DNA of 64,000 nt, taken from positions 68,241,546 through 68,305,545 of the forward strand of contig NC_081408.1 of assembly GCF_030272615.1 (NCBI RefSeq), written 5' to 3'. This document shows, piece after piece, positions 1 through 12,491 of this stretch (its first letter is position 1; every line of letters starts with the position of its first letter). This stretch comes from Cryptomeria japonica. Its lineage: Eukaryota > Streptophyta > Pinopsida > Cupressales > Cupressaceae. The notes below the pieces were generated by a model. The model worked only from the letters and a program-made list of their open reading frames with translations, ran no database searches and was not told the origin of the DNA. The translations under genes and the position numbers were made by a program.

Positions 1-1
1 G

Positions 2-2635
2 GCTAGTAAGATCAAGGCAGTTAGAGGATTGCTTGTGCTAAGCAAACTGGAGAATCCTTTGTGCAGAGAGTGTCAACTAGGGAAAATGTCTTCCTCAACC
101 TTCAAAGGTAAATCTTTCACTGCAAACAATTTACTTGATCTTGTGCATACTGATTTTTGTGGTCCTATGAAAACTAGGAGTGTGTAGGGAGATAGGTACT
201 TTATGATTCTTACTAATGACTAATCAAGAATGATGTGGGTTACATTCTTGAAAGACAAGTCTAAAGCTTTTGGAAAGTTCAAAGCCTTCAGAGCACTGGT
301 AGATAAAGAAAGTGGTAAGACAATCAAATGCCTTAGAACTAATCAAGGAGGAGAATTCACTTTTGGTGAATTCAACAAGTACTGTGAAGAGAATGGCATC
401 AAGAGGCAACTGTCTACTCCCCAGACTCCATAGCAGAATGGTCTAGCAAAAAGGAACAACTGGACTATAGTTGAAGCAACCAGAACTATGTTGATCCAAG
501 GGAAGGTTGCTCACACCTTATGGAGAGAAGTAGTGATCACTGCAGTCTACACAATGAACCGGGTACTCATCAAGAAAGGTAAGGATAAAACACCTTATGA
601 GTATTGGACCGGTAAGACTCATGTAGTAAGCTACTTTAGAGTGTTTGGCAACAAGTGTTATATCAAGAGGAGTGAACACCAGAGAAAGTTTGATGCAAAA
701 TGTGATGAAGGAATATTCCTAGGATATTCCACCAAGAGAAAAGCTCTCAAGTGTTTCAACAATAGGACTCGGAGAATTGTTGAAAATATCAATGTTAGAG
801 TTGAAGAAACTTCTAAGAAACCTGAGGAAACCGGCAGTGAGCAAGTGATAGATGAACTAGTTGTAACCTTCTGGGAACCGGTTGCAAAAAAGCCAAATAC
901 CAGTAACAATGCTTCTACACCAGTAGATGCTAATGTTGATGACGATGAGGATGAAGAAGAAAAGCAAGAGGAAACAACTAAGATCATTCCTAGGCATGTA
1001 AAGATGAATCATGATCCAAAGCAGATCATAGGAGATAAGGATGCAGGAATTCTTACAAGAAGAAAGGTCAAATAAAACTCTTGCATGATCTCTGAATTTG
1101 AGCCTAAAACATTTAAAGAGGCACACAAAGATGAAGACCAGATCAAAGCAATGGAAGAGGAACTTAACCAGATAGAAAAGAATGGTACATTGTCTTTGGT
1201 ACCTAGACCTGAGCATAAAAATGACATTGGTGCCAAATGGGTTTTCAGAAATAAGTTGAACAAAGATGGCACAGTGGTAAGAAACAAAGCCAGACTGGTA
1301 TGTAAGGGATATGCTCAAGAAGAAGGAGAAGACTATGGAGAAACCTTTGCTCCAGTAGCTAGATTGGAAGGAGTTCGTATGCTTCTTGCATATGTAACTT
1401 TCAAGGGATTCAAAGTATATCAAATGGATGTAAAATCTGCATTTCTGAATGGAATACTTGAAGAGGAGGTGTATATAGAGCAACCAGATGGGTTTACCCT
1501 ATCAGAAGACAATGACATGGTGTGTAGGCTACATAAAGCCTTGTATGGATTGAAGTAGGCACCTAGAGCATGGTATGAACACTTGCACTCCCATCTTGTG
1601 AAGATTGGATTTGAAAGAACAAGTGAAGATAGCAATATCTATCTGAAATCATAAGGAGATCAGATTATGATCTATGAAGTATTTGTTGATGACATAATTT
1701 TTGGTGGAGATGACAAGATGAGTCATGATTTTGCAGACGAGATGAAGAAGGAATTTGAGATGTCACTTATAGGGGAGATTAAGTTCTTCATTGGACTACA
1801 GATTAAACAAATGAAAGATGGAATCTTTATCACTCAGTCCAAGTATGTCAAAGAGGTGTTGAAGACCTTTGGCATGGAAGATAGCAAACTGGTTGGTACA
1901 CCGATGGTGACCGGTTGTAAATTGTCAAAAGAGGATGACTCAGCGTTGGTAAATGAGAAGGAATACCGATCAATGATTGGTAAGTTGCACTATGTAGTAC
2001 ATAGCAGATCAGACATTGCACATGTAGTGGGCATTACTGCATGGTTCCAGAAAAGTCCAAGAGAATCCCACTTGGTAGTAGTCAAACAGATTCTTAGATA
2101 TCTAAAGGGAACTATTGACTATGGATTGTGGTATCCATACAGTAATGATTTCAACCTCAGAGTATTTACAAATGTTGATTGGGCTGGTAATGTGGATGAC
2201 TGGAAGAGCACAACCGGTGGTGCATTCTTTCTTGGTGGTAGATTAGTCTCATGGATGAGTAAGAAGCAGAGTTGTATCTCTCAATCTACAGCAGAAGTAG
2301 AATATGTTGCAGCATTTATGAACTGCACCCAGACAATTTGGATGAAGCATGTATTAAGTGGTTTCAAAGTTTCTGTATCTGAACCGGTGAGTATATTTTG
2401 TGACAACACAAGTGCAATTAGTATTTCCAAGAATCCATTTTTGCATGCTAGAACCAAGCCCTTCGAGCTCAAGTATCATTTCTTGAGGGAAAAGGTTCAG
2501 AACAAAGAGGTTGTATTGGAACATGTTTCCAGTAAGGAGCAGTTAACAGACATATTCACCAAGCCTCTACCGAAGGCTACCTTTACCTATTTGAAAGGTG
2601 AATTAGGGGTGCTACCCCTTCAAGAGGTGAACTAA
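2..2635 (+). pseudogene. Ty1/copia pol remnant: integrase, reverse transcriptase, RNase H
   Basis: One reading frame runs through the whole stretch, interrupted by stops at 185-187, 221-223, 431-433, 1073-1075, 1556-1558 and 1652-1654. The integrase core lies in about 2-560: the first Asp is seen in HTDFCGP, but the position of the second catalytic Asp reads Asn (341-343, before QGGEF) and the third, Glu, reads Lys (449-451). Reverse transcriptase covers about 1085-1900, with the copia motif [11 protein letters not shown] and the catalytic FVDD near 1681. RNase H covers about 2150-2560, with KSTTGG and STAEVEY, but its first Asp motif reads TNVDW. The true end is TAA at 2633-2635. Most breaks fit C-to-T or G-to-A changes. 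The product would make and integrate cDNA in a virus-like particle; this copy cannot. Confidence 0.93.
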
Positions 2636-2710
2636 AGGTGTGTGCTCCACATCAGTCAGGTCTCGCATTGATAAATATTTTTTAGGATTGGTCTGTTGAA
2701 GGATGCTACT

Positions 2711-2877
2711 CCTTAGGGGGAGCAGCATAGTGGAACATAGTTGTTTGTGCCTCCACTTTGGCATTGTTGTCAAAGGGGGAGAAGATGTGAAGTGGTGAAG
2801 ATATCTACAGTATTGGGGAGAAGATGTGAAGCAAAGAGATATCTTTGTAAATTGCCATCAATACAAAAGGGGGAGAT
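2711..2877 (+). other. Three polypurine-like tracts before the 3' LTR
   Basis: Three similar purine runs with GGGGGAG occur at about 2711-2725, 2771-2786 and 2862-2877. The last abuts the LTR and is the likely primer for plus-strand DNA. The other two lie 77 to 150 bp upstream. A matching set of three occurs in Copia-2. Confidence 0.7.
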
Positions 2878-4366
2878 TGTTGGCATATGTGCAGAGCTTG
2901 ATGACATGATGTTGTATATTGTCATTGATGTCAATATGCTAGTGTATGAAGCGGCATATTAAAATAGGAAAACTAGCAAGAGAACCGATATGATGTTGTA
3001 AACCGGTATATGTGAAAAGGTGAAGTGGTATGTTTGTTCAAGGTGAACCGGTATGTTGGAATGAGAACTAGTCTATGGAAGTTTTGAATCAGGGTTTTAT
3101 TTGACATGACTACTAGTTAGTAGTCTCAACTTCAGGGTTTTTGGTTGATGCATTGCCTGTGTGATTCAACCGATGACATCTTGTGATGAGTTAGAATTGT
3201 AATGAATACTAGATCGTGTTGCCACATCTGTCTTGTACGCATGTAGGATTTCCTTGAGGATCTTGCATGAAGAATATCGATCCTATCTACCTCGAGAATG
3301 TGTGAAGTCTCTGTAAATGGTGGAGAACGCATGATGGGTTATCAACCTCCTGAAGTGACAAAGAATGAATGTTGGAAAACATCTTGAGATCTATTCAAGA
3401 CTGTTGTATTCAATGTAGTATGATTAATGGTCAGGATTGAACTGATTGAATTGTTAAACCTTAAGGTTTAGGGTTTAGGGTTTATTCTACCAAGCTATTT
3501 GTTTCCTATAATTTTGATGATGTTTGTCATTTTGAAGTTGTTGGAAAATGTTATGTGTGTATCCCAGTGAGTGATACTTGATTCTTGCTAGACTGAAGAA
3601 GTGTGGTGATACCTACAGAGTGTGATTGCAGAAGAAAAGGAGTTGAAATGGATCTGCCTTGGCATTGAGTCTTGTTATCAGATCAGTGTATTACCTATTG
3701 ACTTCTAACCATTTTAGCAGTTGGAAAATCCCTTAACCAAGTAGCTTTAACAGGCTTTTGTGTAAATCCTTTAACAGGGTGACTCAATTCAATGAGTTCT
3801 TCAAATCCTCTTGCTAGGTGACCTTTAATAGGGTTCTAACCTTTAACCGGGTATTTAGCCATCCCTTAACTGGGTGATCCCTAGCAGGATCAGCTCCTAG
3901 CAGAACCTATTGTAAAAGTCTTTAACCGGACTAGGCTCCTAATAGAGAGGACTTCAGAAGAGTTCAAAGAATAGCTTGTGGGTATTCATCCCCACCGTGG
4001 TTTTTCCCAGTTGGGTTTCCACATGAAAAATAAGTGTGTCATGTGGGATGCTTTTCATGTGATGCTTTAATATTCTCTGTCAAGTGGTAAAGCATGTTGA
4101 GCCAACATTCATTATATTTCTGATGATATATTACTTGTTTATGCATAAGGGTGAAGTGGAAATGAGGTATTAGATTGTGTGGAAAGCTCAGAGTTACCAG
4201 TTTATGTCTTTCACATTCTCACTATGTTTTATCGGTATTAATATGATTTAGACCAGTGTTATTGCTTGCCAGTCAAGTGCAGTGTTTGCAGTCAAACCAG
4301 TTCAGGGAAAGTGTTTTTGTCTATACTGATTCACCCCCCCCTCTCAGTACCATTTTGGTACTATCT
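2878..4366 (+). repeat. Copia-1 3' LTR
   Basis: It starts TGTTGGCATATG directly after the polypurine tract and ends near 4366, just past a run of C followed by CTCTCAG. The length of about 1.49 kb is ordinary for copia LTRs. The right border is estimated. It carries a short telomere-like motif at 3465-3484. No other copy of this LTR is in the window. Confidence 0.75.
3465..3484 (+). repeat. Short telomere-like tract inside the Copia-1 LTR
   Basis: Two to three units of the plant telomere repeat TTTAGGG are present, preceded by a partly complementary AAACCTTA. This is too short to be a telomere remnant by itself. Confidence 0.6.
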
Positions 4367-7300
4367 ATTCATCATTTATTCATCACATACATCATCTCAC
4401 ATTTCACTAATTTACGTAAGTAGAAATAACATAACATCATTAACCTTTCCCTAGGGTACTTCAATGTCATTACTCATTTAACTTCCATAATGACAACCTA
4501 CTCACATGATAAACATATTCCATCTTGAATTAATGCATCATATTTAATTTCCTAATCATGAGATATGCAACCCACTATCTTATCTATCCATTATGAAATG
4601 CATACCATTATACCATTCTACTAGCATATTACATTCCTTCTTCTAAAATGCAAGACAACCCCATAATCCTACATTCATTTTATGCACCAAATCCAAATGT
4701 GTTTTAACCCAACATCTCCTATCTACATGCTCTTTTTCTTTTCCATGATGATGCAATCCTAACGCATAGGTAAAATCCACATTCGATAATCCATTTAAAC
4801 ATACTTCAATTGCTTCTAATACTAACATGATTTCATTCTATTTATTATGAGTATCTCCTCATAAAGTATAATTTATAATTCAGTCCCTTCCTTTAACAAG
4901 AACATATCCATACATCTCATTGCCACATTTACAAATCATGACATACCCTGACTAACAATTATGAACTACTTACAAATACATTTACATAACAATACATCAT
5001 GAACATAGCTCTTCCTTTTACATGATTCTATCGAACACATACAAGATACTACATCCATGCATTCCATCATAATCATTACATAAATCTTCTACAAGGTACA
5101 TCCATAATCCATCAAGAAGGAGAATCCACATACACGCATGAAGAACACCAACGAGGGGAAAAACCCAATGGTAAAAAGCACCAACCATCCGACCATGTGG
5201 AACCAAAGGAACCACCCCCCATGCTAGGAGATGACACAAGGTCCCAACACACACTCTACATCTAGGTTGACACTTAATACCAAGAGACAAGATTACATCA
5301 ACTCTCACAAGCGTGGAGAAAATACAACCAACACAAACAACCATAATAATAAACTCCCAGAGGCGTAAAACTCATCAAGACATAAATGCATTCGATAAGC
5401 ACAATCATAAATCATAATGGGGGAAACACATGTAGGAGTAGAGTGTCATCACATGCCATCCTCATAACATAATAGCATAATAACACAAGGCACTAGCCTG
5501 ATGGACATGTGGAGCCATCTCAACCTATGAGAGACCAAGGGAGATTAGCTTATCATCTTCACGGCCTTCTCATGCTTATCCTAAAACATCCTCCCTAGGA
5601 ATAAGTCACGAGGGTCAAAACTATTCATTATCTTGTTTAAATGAGTTATAATTACCCATCCCAATTAATTCACTATCATTGTTATCACTTGTTTACAAAT
5701 CATAGAAAACTCCAATGTGCCCTGGTGGTCGAGACTTCATGCATCCTTACAAGGAACCTCATGCAAGCCTATCTCTCATGACCTCGGTCATCACAAGAAA
5801 CCCCACTCCCCCTAACATGGATCCAAACAATAATAATCACAAGAGGCTCCAAAACCATAATCAAAACTAAGAAGATACATGACTCTGAACTCATAAGTAA
5901 TCCATATGCAACCAACAATCCCATCTCATAATCATGAAAAATGTGAAAGGTAACATCATGAGAATGAAAAATCAATGAGCCTCTTGGCCAAATCAACATA
6001 TCAAGGCCATAATAAATGCCATCAAATCTGAAATGAATCATCAAATAATCTTAGCAAGTCCTATCCACTTGTTGGTGCATAATCACAAGAATCTCAATCT
6101 CTCTCTTGGCACATCAACAAGAGAGGAAGTGCAAACAACTCAAATGGCATAAAACGCATACAAAACTCACAAATAAATCATATGAAGACATCACCAATAA
6201 TAAATCGACATTAGACAACATCATAAATGCCCTCAAAAAGCCTTTGGTAGGGCCCAAAATCCAACTGACATCAAACAGACTTCAAAACTGGACAAATCCC
6301 TAAAAAATACATAGAATGGCACATGCGACTCATAGTTTAGTGCATCCGGGTGATCTCTTAGCACATAGGGTGATTATCTTAGTGCATATAGTCATTCCTT
6401 TAGCGCATAGAAAAGAAGTGTAAATTTCAACAGAAAACTATTTAAGTGCGGGATCAAAGCTGCTCGAAATATAATCAGCCAAATATGATGTATTTATACT
6501 CATTAGAATTGGAATGAAATGAACTATAAGGATATGTAAAAAAAATAAAATAATAAAATTCACCCAAGTAACTACAATTAAAAACATAATATAGACTTCG
6601 GGAGGGAAAAACATCTCCAGCTAGTCCATTAAACCATCAAACACCAAATCTTGAATCCAAATCATGAAATAGACTCAACACACATATAAATAAAAATAAT
6701 AAAATTATTCCAAACATAAAATACATTAAAACAAGGGAAATATAAAATGTCTCAAAAAGAGATGAGTCCTGTGAGTCTTCCTCATGACAAGGCTAGGTTG
6801 GAAGCTCACAAGGCTCTCTCTCCTCTCAACTCCACAAACTCCCTTAAATCTTTAACAACATGAAAGAAATCTCAAAAACAACAATAATCAAATACATTCA
6901 CATCATAAATGGAAGAAATTTCAATACATATAAATCACATGTCGTGCATTCACTGCAACCACAGAAAATATAACTTCCAAACTTTCATCCAAATAAAGAT
7001 CTCATAACCCATGGGATTCACAATCATTTCTATTAAGAATAGAGAGAATGAAATGAACTATTTATTTATTCCCCACACAAAACATTCATAGAGTAAACAC
7101 TTGCAAACATTGAAAACAAAGATAAACAACAAGGGTATGGCCTCCAACCTACAACATGTGTGATGGTAGGTCGCTGAAGGAAAGCCCACAAGTTTTGCAA
7201 TCCAAATCAAAACCCCAATATCTTCCAAACCCATTATAGGCAATCCATCGAGAATCCAAAGCCAAAGATTGGAACCCCCATAACCATCCCACAGAATCCA

Positions 7301-10300
7301 TTAAAAAGAAACAATAAACAAGAAACTCTAGAAAACCAACCAATAGTGTAATTCCATTTTGGAATATTTTTCCCATATCCTATGGTTTCCCCAAAATAAA
7401 ATCCTCCAATAGAAGAATAGGGTAGGTAGGAAATACTAACATATATTATAAGTAGGTGGGATAAATAAATTTTAATATCCGAAGGTAGAATTACCATACC
7501 ACCAAATAAATATTAGTATTTAAACTATAGCCTTATAAGAATTATTAGTTAATACATTATGAACTATAGTTATTGTAAATTAAATACTTCACCAATAGAA
7601 AACATAATTAAACAAATCAACCATTAAATAATTTATTGCTTCCAATATTAAATATTTAATTAATATTTAGACTATAAGCAATAATCAAAAATTACAAAAT
7701 TATCAATTAAATAAATACTATAATTCTAAAAATCATAAATCAAATAAGCAAAAGCTCAAATAGCTTAAATCAAATAATTAAAAATAAATAATACTAACTA
7801 TCAAATCTCTCAACAAATAGACAAATAATCCAACGCCACATAAATAACCACGTGACAATAAAATCAACCACAACATAAATAATTCTCATACCAAAAGAGT
7901 CAATCAAAACTAACATACTCCCAAAACGGAAAGAGCCAAGCTGAAAACTGACATGACCAATTGTGCCTAGTGACAACTTAAACCTAGAGTATGTGAAGGG
8001 AACCCATGTCAACTTTGAAACCACATATTACCATTGAGATAAGGACATGCTAGCACCTGTAAAGCCAGGGGAGCTTGCACCTGGGAATTCCAGGAAGAAT
8101 AAATGTCCAGTACCTGCAAGTCCTACAACCACCAACAATGATACATGTATATATATAATAGACAAGTGGTAGAATTATGCAGTGGCACATCCCACTCGCA
8201 ATGAGTGATGTGACATTGATTCTCCATGAAGACAGTCAAACAATAGTCAAACACATCAAGCATCTCATCAAATATAATCATGAAATAGGGTTAGTATAAT
8301 CATAATCAACATCAAATCCATGATCAATATAATCTTTTGATAATCTATCACATAGTAAGCATATAGTATCCATCAAATCACATGAATAATCATCATCCAA
8401 ATCATCATGAATAGTCAAGATAAGTCTATCATGCATGGAATTAAAGTCAACTCTAATCAAAACAAGTCAAGTCAAGGGTGGACACTACACAATCAAACCT
8501 TAAAATCAACCTTAAAGAAGACAAATACAATGAATGCTCAGAATTTCAATGGATTTACACCATCTAGTCCATACTGGACCGTACAAATAATGAAAATAAG
8601 AGTAAAACTATCAAAAACCGGTGGAAACAAGGTTGCTTCACAAACCAAAAAATTTCTCTTGCATTTCCAATCCTCCAAACCTTACAATGAAGTGAATTTT
8701 TGGCTTATTCTCTTGTTTGAGTTGATTCAACCAACTTCTAACGCCTAAAACCAAAAATGCAACTTTTGCAAGAAGTTACAAAATGTTGCTCAACAACTTT
8801 TATAACTTTTTGCTCTAGGATGCAATTTTGCATTCTAATGCATTTTAAGACTCTTGAAGGTCCTCAAACAACCTAGAAGACCTAAACACAACTCAATTGA
8901 CCCCTAATACATGAATGCATTCATCTGGAGTATTTTAGCTATGAAATACCTAAGCATCTCACTTCTTGAGTTGTCGGCATCCTGAGCACAATTGATTTAA
9001 ACCAAAACTTGGACAACTCAACCATGGCTCTACCGAGTCCTCAATGGTTGGTCCATTATTACATCACAAATATAACACACAAACTTAAAAGAAAAAAAAT
9101 CTTTCATACTTGGAGTGTTAGGTGTCTTGCACCATACTCCCCTAGGTCAAAGAACTCAAGTCCCTTGAGTTATAAGGTCTGAAATCTCTGCTAGTCTCAA
9201 AATGAGCAAACCAAGTTTACCTGCAAACTATCTATGAAATAGCCAATCTCAATTAATGAAATTCTTCAAGGCTTTGACAACATTAACATAGGATCCTAAC
9301 GATCCTCCTACACTTCAGGTTCTGCAAGACCTAGGGGGGACATCCTTTGATGCATAGAATACAACTAGTTACAAACATATGGCATCAACACAAGAAAATT
9401 AATCTCATAAGGCTCAACAACAAGGAGGTTACTGCAGATGGGCTAGATCTACATTGAAATCTCAACAAGATTGGAGCATTAGATAGCTGGAACAAACTAA
9501 AACTACAGACATGAAAGCAAATCGATACTTGATATTTTAAAATCTCTGAGAATCCCCAAAATTTGCAAGACCAATGCCTTATCCAAGGGCATGGAGTCAT
9601 ACATCAAACTGAAATAGAAAACCTCTATTGCAAATCCAATTTATTAAGAAAGATATCCTTGTATTAATGTCTGACATATTTAAACTCTTCCATGAAAAGT
9701 ACCTAAGAACAACCATTGCAATCCCACTTTGAGAAGATAAACCCAAACTCCCTTGAAGACTGGATTTATTGAAAACAAGAGAAGGCCTAAAGACAATCCA
9801 ATAAACTATATATATGCCTTACATATATGTGACCTATAACAGAAAACATTCATAGCAAGAAGATACTCTATTACTTGAAAAGGGACATTGTATTACAAAT
9901 TTGGCCAAAAGCTCAAAACTGGAAACTGATATTATGGAGCCTTGCTTACAAAAATTTGGAACCCCTATAAAATGAGAAGACTCTCAAATAAGAAGGAAGG
10001 AAGGACATAATCAAATTTCATTCTCTGACAATAGCAACTACCCTATCCTTCAACATTAACTGTTTCGCACAACTTGGCCTGCAGAACATCCAATCTCTCT
10101 GACTGAAAAATCTGATCTGAGATCCTGAGTTAACTGCCCCAAAATACTTGTTGTGGGCTACACTTGACTATAGAATTAGATTCCTTGGATCTAGATCTTT
10201 CCAACGATATATAACACTTACATATCAAGCAAAAAATAGTCCCTTGGTCATCAATCCTTCTATAGGACGGTTGTTTAAGTTTCTACCTATCTACCATAGT

Positions 10301-10499
10301 CAGGAATTATATTTTAAATCTTTGAAATTCCCACGCAGACATCTGTCATGCATCCCCACCATGTGGCATCTTTTGGTTCATTCTGGGGCCCTCATCTTTC
10401 CACCTCAGCACTGCCTGGGTTCACTGCCGGAATGAATCTCTTTGTTTCTTCCTCGGCTAGCTTGTTCTTTATTTCCTTTGGACTGCTCTCCTTCTTTAT
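4367..10499. other. AT-rich stretch with no recognisable gene
   Basis: No open frame here has recognisable protein motifs on either strand; the open frames are short and of low complexity. Composition is A/T-rich, with AT runs between about 6480 and 7780. A few degenerate repeats of TTAGTGCATAG type lie at 6335-6415. It sits between the Copia-1 LTR and element D, downstream of D's integrase in D's own orientation. It may therefore be D's 3' region or LTR, or an older decayed repeat. No boundary could be placed. Confidence 0.6.
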
Positions 10500-11960
10500 C
10501 GGGCCCCACCACTTGGTCATCAAGTCATAGCCATTAGCCATCATACATTTTTTTATTGCGACTTGGTGATAGTCATAGATCCTCCTTAGATCATTATTGA
10601 TCTGCCCTAACTTTCCCAGCTTTTACCTCGCCTGAGCAGCTCCCTCTATCACTTTCTCTTCTGGCAGGCCTAACATGTGGCACATCCCTATTTGCCTTTG
10701 GATCCATCTACATGCCACCTTGGACTTTCCACCTAGTTAGTCATTATATCACATGTGATAACCACCAGGCACTTTCACATGGCAGTATAGAGACGACTGT
10801 AGATCTTCCTTCAAGTTGCCCAACCCTTAACGCTTGGGTCGCTTTCCTTTTAGTGCACGTGCTTTGTCACCAAGTTGCATGGGATATTTGGCGATCACTT
10901 TTATGTCACAAAATGGTGACAACTGTTAGATCATCTCACCCAGTTGTCAATCTTCCTAAACCCGCTCGGCCTTTACCTTATCTAAATGGCTCTTGCCTAT
11001 GCCACAGTGTCAACGTGTGGCACCTTTGGATTCGCTCTAGGATCTACCTGGACTCCACCTGTCCGGTCAGGCCTACCACTTGTCAACCTTTGGTTCGCCA
11101 CCTAACCCACCTGGACTGCCAAGTTATCTCCATCGGACCCACCACCTCCTTGGCTTGTTCAATGTTATTCTTTTGGTGAAACTCCCTCTTCGGCTAGCCA
11201 CTTCTTTTTCTCATCGAAACCTCAGTTTCATCAATGCCTTCACTTTTCGATGGAACCGGTTGAAATTTCTTTGATGTGCCCTTGTTGATGGATCCAAGCA
11301 CTCGATGAACTATTTTCATGTCTTATCGAAACCTCAATTATATCGACACCTTCTATGTCGATGAAACTAATGCCTTTGGTGAGTCCACCCTAAGATCCAT
11401 CAAAACCATAGTCTTCTTGACATACACCTTGATGATATGCCACTTGTCTACCATGTGTTATCATTTGATTGGCTCCAGAGCTCACAACTGGGTGCCACCT
11501 GTCACGCGGATATTCATTCTAGGCTCTCCACTCTGACACCTTAGCATGACCTCCACTAACTGCCAGAATGAACCACCTACCTTAACCGCTTGCATTAACT
11601 GTCAACCATGGTTCACCGCTAGTGGTTTGTCACCAAGTCGCAGGTGATATCTAGCGAGCATCTTTATTTTGTGACATAGTGACAACCCTTGGATCCATCT
11701 TGATCACCATTGATCTTTGTTGATCTACTCGACCCTTAGCCCCTCTGAGCGGCAACATCCTATGTCACGGTGCCACCACATGTCCACCACTTTTCTGACA
11801 CCTCATCAATTAAGTGTCACCATGAGGCACCTCATGACCTGTTCAGTGCTTACCTCAGTGCCACCGAGCCTACCAGCTCATCAGTCGCCAAGTCACGGCT
11901 GTTAACAACCGAGCACCTTCATCTTGCAGTATAGCGAACGCGGTCTGATCTTCTGCAACA
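10500..11960. repeat. Diverged repeats with a GTCACCAAGT to GTGACAACT core
   Basis: A pattern recurs near 10505, 10740, 10868, 11628 and 11884: a CACCAAGT-like box, a GTGATA-like box, an AGCGA or GCGAT box, a TTTTATGTCA-like box, then GTGACAAC and a GATC. Copies are strongly diverged and unevenly spaced, with CCACCACTTGTC-type filler between them. This part is more C/T-rich than the sequence to its left. No protein is recognised. Confidence 0.45.
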
Positions 11961-12357
11961 TGCGCATTGTTTAATGCTCCCTTTTGCTACAAAATTAGGC
12001 CACTCTAAGATGCACATGCATGAGGGGGCCCACCACTTTCTTTATTGGCCACTTGCCAAAATCTCGTAAGCTTTGACACTTACAATGTGCGCGGATGTGC
12101 AATTAAATATTAAAAATTTCCTCTGTGTGGCCAATGTGGGATAAAAGACTATGCCTGAAAGTTCATTTCTTTTGTAAACCCAACTTGGCGCCCAACTAGA
12201 AATGCCTTACACAAGCTGATTGCATTTGCATTGAAGTTCATGCTTCCCATGTGCGACACAGGGGATTTGGCAATACACTTGCTAAAAAAATTTGCCCGTA
12301 GGTTTTACCTTTTTACGCCCTCTCATGACAAAGTCGCGACCCATGCAAGAGAAGCAG

Positions 12358-12404
12358 TTGAACCTTGAACCTTGAACCAAAAAGGTTCAAGGGTTCAAGT
12401 TCAA
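12358..12404. repeat. Inverted repeat with 21-base arms
   Basis: The left arm 12358-12378 is made of repeated TTGAACC units; the loop is AAAAA (12379-12383); the right arm 12384-12404 pairs with it with one small offset. It lies about 90 bp beyond the integrase stop of element D, so it would be in D's 3' untranslated region. Confidence 0.75.
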
Positions 12405-12491
12405 AACAAATTACAATAATGTGCTTGTCTTACCATAAAACAAAGTCGCGAAGAGAAATCCTTAAAGCAAGGCTTCATTGGGTCACCAAAT

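Larger units (their letters stand above)
1..4366 (+). mobile_element. Copia-1: Ty1/copia LTR retrotransposon, 5' part cut by the window edge
   Basis: The domain order integrase, reverse transcriptase, RNase H, polypurine tract, 3' LTR is the Ty1/copia order. The gag, protease and 5' LTR lie outside the window. Coding sequence occupies the first 2.6 kb in one frame, broken by stops. The LTR begins with TGTTGG right after a purine tract. Its right end is uncertain by several bases because the 5' LTR is not available for comparison; the C-rich stretch near 4332 and the following ACTATC resemble the end of the Copia-2 LTR. The element is dead. Confidence 0.9.

Noticed and set aside
857-1483. 208-residue minus-strand frame in Copia-1
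   Set aside because: It is antisense to pol, hydrophobic and Phe/Ser-rich by reverse-complement composition; no start context or motif.
4367-12357. Host genes in the 8 kb left of element D
   Set aside because: Frames are under about 160 codons, compositionally biased, and show no motifs; no exon chain with consistent splice phases was found by eye.
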